The translations under genes were made by a program, and so were the position numbers. From the NCBI GenBank assembly GCA_017413675.1, contig JAFPSR010000031.1:1-7767 (forward strand): a stretch of 7,767 nucleotides of DNA, written 5' to 3'. The stretch comes from Clostridia bacterium. Its GTDB lineage: Bacteria > Bacillota_A > Clostridia > Christensenellales > UBA1750. Below the pieces are notes generated by a model, which searched no databases, was not told the DNA's origin, and saw only the letters and a program-made list of their open reading frames with translations. Shown here in pieces: positions 5,201-7,767 of the stretch. Position 1 is the first letter of the stretch. Every line of letters begins with the position of its first letter.

Positions 5201-6418
5201 ATGGGATTCAAACCAGTAAAAGTTGCCCTGATCGGTTCGGGCAATATCAGCTACACGTATCTGAACACCCTGACCAGTGGTTTCTCCATCATCGATGTGG
5301 TGGGCTGTTCTGACCTGATTCCGGAAAAGAGCGCCGCACGCGCAAAGCTGTTCGGAATCCGTCAGATGACGACGGAAGAAATTCTGAACGATCCGGAAAT
5401 CGAGATCGTCATTAACACGACTGAGATTTTCAACCATACCAAGGTTACCCGCATGATCCTGGAAGCCGGGAAAAATGCTTATTCGGAAAAGGCATTGGGC
5501 TGCACGTATGAGGAAGCCAAAGCGAATGTCGAATTCGCCAAGTCCAAAGGCCTGCGCCTTGGTTCCGCACCGGATATTTATCTGGGCGCTGCTTACCAGA
5601 CTGCCCGCAAGTTGATTGATGACGGCTGGATCGGAGATCCTGTCACCGCCCAGGCCTGGTGTATCCGCGGCTACGGCGCCGGCAACCGTCCCTCCCTGCC
5701 TCCGGAAAACTCTCCTGCCGGCAAGAAGGGAACTACGATCCCCTTTGATATGGGCGGTTATTATGTCAATGCCCTTGTATCTCTGCTGGGTTCCGTTAAC
5801 CGGGTAGCCGGTTTTGCCCAGGTTTACCCGCATCACATTTATGCCAACACCCGTCATCCGCTGTTCGGACAGAAGATCCGGACCGAGGGCGGTGCTTCCA
5901 CGCTGATGGCAGCTCTGGAGTTTGAAAACGGCACCTACGGCAACCTTGTTGTACAGTCCGACGGCTTCAATCCCGAAATCCCACGTGTAGAGATTTTCGG
6001 AACAAAGGGTACCCTGCAGATTCCGGATCCGAACTGCTTCGGCGGTTTCGGCCTGGATGTATACATGACCCGCATCGGGAATGAAGGAACGTTCCGTGTT
6101 CCGTTCTCCCATGCTTTCGGGGATACGGATCCTTCCATCCCGCCGAAATCCGGCAAACGCGAGCCCTGTCACAACAGCTGGCGCGGCATCGCCGTTGTGG
6201 ATATGGCTTATGCCATCCGGCAGGGTCGTCCGCAGCGCTCCAGCTCTGAACTGGCACTGCATACCGTGGAGATCATGGACCATATCGAGAGCACTTCCAA
6301 GGAAGGACTTTTCCATACCATGGAATCCCGCCCCGGCCGTCCTGCCCCGCTGCCTGACGGGTTCTTCGGCCCCGTCGAGGTTATGGAAGGCGCCCTGGCC
6401 ACTTACCCCGAGAAGTAA
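5201..6418 (+). CDS. Gfo/Idh/MocA family NAD(P)-dependent oxidoreductase
   Basis: Last gene of the operon, 405 residues. Residues 1 to about 125 form the Rossmann dinucleotide domain with VALIGSGNIS (G12, G14) and the EKxL segment, here E96-K97-A98 instead of the common EKP. Residues from about 130 on are the alpha/beta substrate and dimerisation domain. The family oxidises or reduces sugar, inositol or glycoside hydroxyls, often at C3 or C1, with NAD(P) that may stay bound. In the classical active-site motif D-x-G-x-H-x-x-D this protein reads D183-M-G185-G-Y187-Y-V-N190, so both the usual His and the usual second Asp are replaced, as in a subgroup with DMGxYY sequences. K97 is kept. Start: GGAGGT at 5190-5195 lies five bases before the ATG. 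Operon position with three isomerase/epimerase genes suggests it creates or consumes a keto-sugar for them. No signal peptide is visible, so it acts in the cytosol. Confidence 0.93.
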   Translation: MGFKPVKVALIGSGNISYTYLNTLTSGFSIIDVVGCSDLIPEKSAARAKLFGIRQMTTEEILNDPEIEIVINTTEIFNHTKVTRMILEAGKNAYSEKALGCTYEEAKANVEFAKSKGLRLGSAPDIYLGAAYQTARKLIDDGWIGDPVTAQAWCIRGYGAGNRPSLPPENSPAGKKGTTIPFDMGGYYVNALVSLLGSVNRVAGFAQVYPHHIYANTRHPLFGQKIRTEGGASTLMAALEFENGTYGNLVVQSDGFNPEIPRVEIFGTKGTLQIPDPNCFGGFGLDVYMTRIGNEGTFRVPFSHAFGDTDPSIPPKSGKREPCHNSWRGIAVVDMAYAIRQGRPQRSSSELALHTVEIMDHIESTSKEGLFHTMESRPGRPAPLPDGFFGPVEVMEGALATYPEK

Positions 6419-6443
6419 ACGGAAAAGCAGGCACAAAGATAGG

Positions 6444-6474
6444 GAACCCGGTTCCGGTTTGGAACCGGGTTCTT
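6444..6474 (+). terminator. Hairpin terminator of the sugar-catabolic operon
   Basis: GAACCCGGTTCC (6444-6455) and GGAACCGGGTTC (6461-6472) pair perfectly over 12 bases with a GGTTT loop, 25 bases after the oxidoreductase stop. G6442 and G6443 can add two G-U pairs. The following tract is short (TTCTTCG counted from the last stem bases), so termination by this hairpin alone may be leaky. Position and orientation make it the end of the + strand operon. Confidence 0.65.
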
Positions 6475-6481
6475 CGCATGT

Positions 6482-6516
6482 AAAAAACAACGGCACCCGG
6501 TAACCGGGTGCCGTTG
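6482..6516 (-). terminator. Rho-independent terminator of the enolase-superfamily gene
   Basis: Read on the minus strand, a perfect 13-pair stem (arms 6504-6516 and 6488-6500, loop 6501-6503) is followed directly by six T residues (complement of A6482-6487), a textbook intrinsic terminator. It starts 21 bases after the stop of the minus-strand gene. The stem can also form in + strand RNA and may back up the leaky operon terminator just before it. Confidence 0.88.
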
Positions 6517-6537
6517 AATAAAGATTTTTGGATTAAC

Positions 6538-7767
6538 TTAGGACCATACACGGTCGTGAGAATACCAGTCATTCCATTCGTCGGTATCTTTCCAGATAGT
6601 GGCGGGATGAGCGGGATCGAGCTCACGGATGAGATCCTCGTTGAGGCCTTCGAAGCCCAGACCGGCGGTATACGGAACCTTGATGACGCCGTTCTGAATA
6701 AGGGGCTTATCCAAACCGGTAACCAGATTGGACCAGGTGTCGATCCAATCCTGGCTGTGGAATTCCTGAGCCAGGAAGTTCTCGGTGGCGGCAGCAACCT
6801 GTACGCAGGCCATGGCGGCAACAGGCGTTTCAGCCATATGCAGAGCCATCGCTACGCCGCAGTTCTGGGCATAGTCGCCGATCTTCTTGGTTTCAAGGAT
6901 ACCGCCGGAGGAGAGCAGGTCAGGATGGCATACGCCGATGGCACGCTCATCGAGCAGGGCTTTGAAATCGTCCAGGCAGTAGCAGTCTTCGCCGGTAGCG
7001 ACGGGGGTCTTGCAGCTCATGGCCAGACGCTTCCACATCTCGGTGTACTGCCACGGGATCATATCCTCCAGCCAGGCCAGTCCGTAGCCGTCCAGGCGCT
7101 GGGCGATGGCGATACAGTCTTCCAGACCGATGTGGCCGAAGTGGTCGGTTGCCAGGGGTACGTCATACCCGATGATGCTGCGGATGATCTTTACGCGCTC
7201 TTCGAGTACGTCAAGACCTTTCTTGGTGACATGGATACCGGTGAAGGGATGTGCAGTGTTCTGCAGGTCATAAGTAGCGGCACGGGCCTTCTGGAAGGCC
7301 TTGAGATCGCCGGATTCACGGGCTTTGGCCATAACCTTGCCCATGTCTTTCCACTGATCAATGAGTCCCAGGGGAGCAGTCAGAGCGCCGGGAACGTCAT
7401 AGAGCAGGTTGATGCCGATGTCCATTTTCAGGAAGGTGTACCCGTTGTCATCCATACGCTTCTGCAGAGCAGCCGCCATGTTTTCGGGAGTATCTTTGCC
7501 GGAAACGTCGGTATCGCAGTAGATACGGATCTGGTCGCGGAACTTGCCGCCCAGCATCTGCCAGATCGGGATGTTGTAGACACGGCCTACAAGGTCCCAC
7601 AGAGCGATTTCCACAGCGCAGACGCCGCCGCCCTGACGGGCACGGCCGCCGAACTGCTTGATGCGGCGGAAAATCTTATCGATGTTGCAGGGGTTCTCAC
7701 CCAGGATCACACGCTTGAGCATCAGAGCGTAGATCGCATGAGCGCCGTCGCGAACTTCACCATAACC
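6538..7767 (-). CDS. Enolase-superfamily protein (mandelate racemase/muconate lactonizing type), probable sugar-acid dehydratase, 5' end outside window
   Basis: The C-terminal 409 residues are present. The frame is open to the right edge (GYGEVRDGAHAIYAL before the first internal Met at 7722), so the true start lies beyond the window, with perhaps some 50 residues missing by comparison with family lengths. Counting from the edge: a capping-domain piece with the GENPCNIDKIF stretch, ALWDLVGR at the barrel entry, LKMD with K114, the three metal-ligand positions D208 (TDHFG), E234 (LEDMIPW) and E260 (TGEDCY), then H281 (CHPDL) and H310 (LHMAETPVAA), and AQEFHS. These enzymes take a proton from the carbon next to a carboxylate; members with this kind of C-terminal pattern include sugar-acid dehydratases such as galactonate or gluconate dehydratase. 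The substrate is not established. It is convergent with the operon, stops with TAA at 6538 and has its own terminator, so it belongs to another transcript, perhaps of the same catabolic locus. Confidence 0.9.
   Translation of the reverse strand, partial: GYGEVRDGAHAIYALMLKRVILGENPCNIDKIFRRIKQFGGRARQGGGVCAVEIALWDLVGRVYNIPIWQMLGGKFRDQIRIYCDTDVSGKDTPENMAAALQKRMDDNGYTFLKMDIGINLLYDVPGALTAPLGLIDQWKDMGKVMAKARESGDLKAFQKARAATYDLQNTAHPFTGIHVTKKGLDVLEERVKIIRSIIGYDVPLATDHFGHIGLEDCIAIAQRLDGYGLAWLEDMIPWQYTEMWKRLAMSCKTPVATGEDCYCLDDFKALLDERAIGVCHPDLLSSGGILETKKIGDYAQNCGVAMALHMAETPVAAMACVQVAAATENFLAQEFHSQDWIDTWSNLVTGLDKPLIQNGVIKVPYTAGLGFEGLNEDLIRELDPAHPATIWKDTDEWNDWYSHDRVWS

Noticed and set aside
1743..6418. 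Assignment of the operon as a standard iol (myo-inositol) operon
   Set aside because: No IolB, IolC, IolD or IolA homologue is present, and the epimerase-like proteins carry YHNHxxEF and DTHW motifs that I cannot equate with IolE.
5063..6496. 477-codon minus-strand open frame across the oxidoreductase gene
   Set aside because: It is antisense to a gene with clear Rossmann and Gfo/Idh motifs and a strong ribosome site. The minus-strand translation shows no family pattern and crosses the operon terminator. Long antisense frames are expected with this codon bias.
1..7767. CRISPR arrays, tRNA or rRNA genes
   Set aside because: No regularly spaced direct repeats, tRNA cloverleaf or rRNA-like stretches were seen on either strand.

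Overview
The window comes from a bacterium, most likely a mid-GC member of the Bacillota (Firmicutes) of an anaerobic or gut type. Reasons: strong purine-rich Shine-Dalgarno sites in front of nearly every gene, a bacterial group IIC intron end, TAA as the stop of every intact gene, and an enzyme repertoire (sugar phosphate isomerase/epimerase paralogues, Gfo/Idh/MocA oxidoreductase, class II aldolase, enolase-superfamily dehydratase) typical of sugar, cyclitol or glycoside catabolism. The genus cannot be fixed from the sequence alone.

Layout. Bases 1 to about 139 are the 3' end of a group IIC intron on the + strand, with a recognisable domain V (CGC triad) and a domain VI with a bulged branch-point A. 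About 25 bases further on is the stop codon of a minus-strand PLP-dependent aminotransferase (165-1349), which has its own short-leader promoter. A roughly 390-base, AT-rich divergent intergenic region (1350-1742) holds that promoter, a start-less reading frame that may be a gene remnant, and a candidate promoter with a 14-bp perfect palindrome over its -10 box in front of the + strand operon.

The + strand operon (1743-6418) has five tightly spaced genes: a TIM-barrel sugar phosphate isomerase/epimerase, a class II (zinc) ketose-bisphosphate-type aldolase, a second isomerase/epimerase broken by one in-frame TAG, a third isomerase/epimerase, and a Gfo/Idh/MocA oxidoreductase. It ends in a hairpin terminator. 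A second, canonical terminator facing the other way ends a convergent enolase-superfamily (mandelate racemase/muconate lactonizing type) gene whose 5' end lies beyond the right edge.

How the genes may work together (inference): an NAD(P)-dependent oxidoreductase that makes or uses a keto-sugar, several metal-dependent epimerases/isomerases/lyases acting on such keto-sugars, and an aldolase that splits the product form a plausible pathway for an unusual sugar, inositol-like cyclitol or glycoside. The combination resembles two known themes: inositol catabolism (IolG/IolE/IolJ-like members, but without IolB, IolC or IolD here) and oxidoreductive glycoside cleavage (Gfo/Idh enzyme plus AP_endonuc_2-family proteins, as in the DgpA/DgpC puerarin C-deglycosylation system). 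The substrate is not determined. The most striking single observation is the amber codon in the middle isomerase gene, which removes a predicted metal-ligand Glu while the downstream frame stays intact and conserved.
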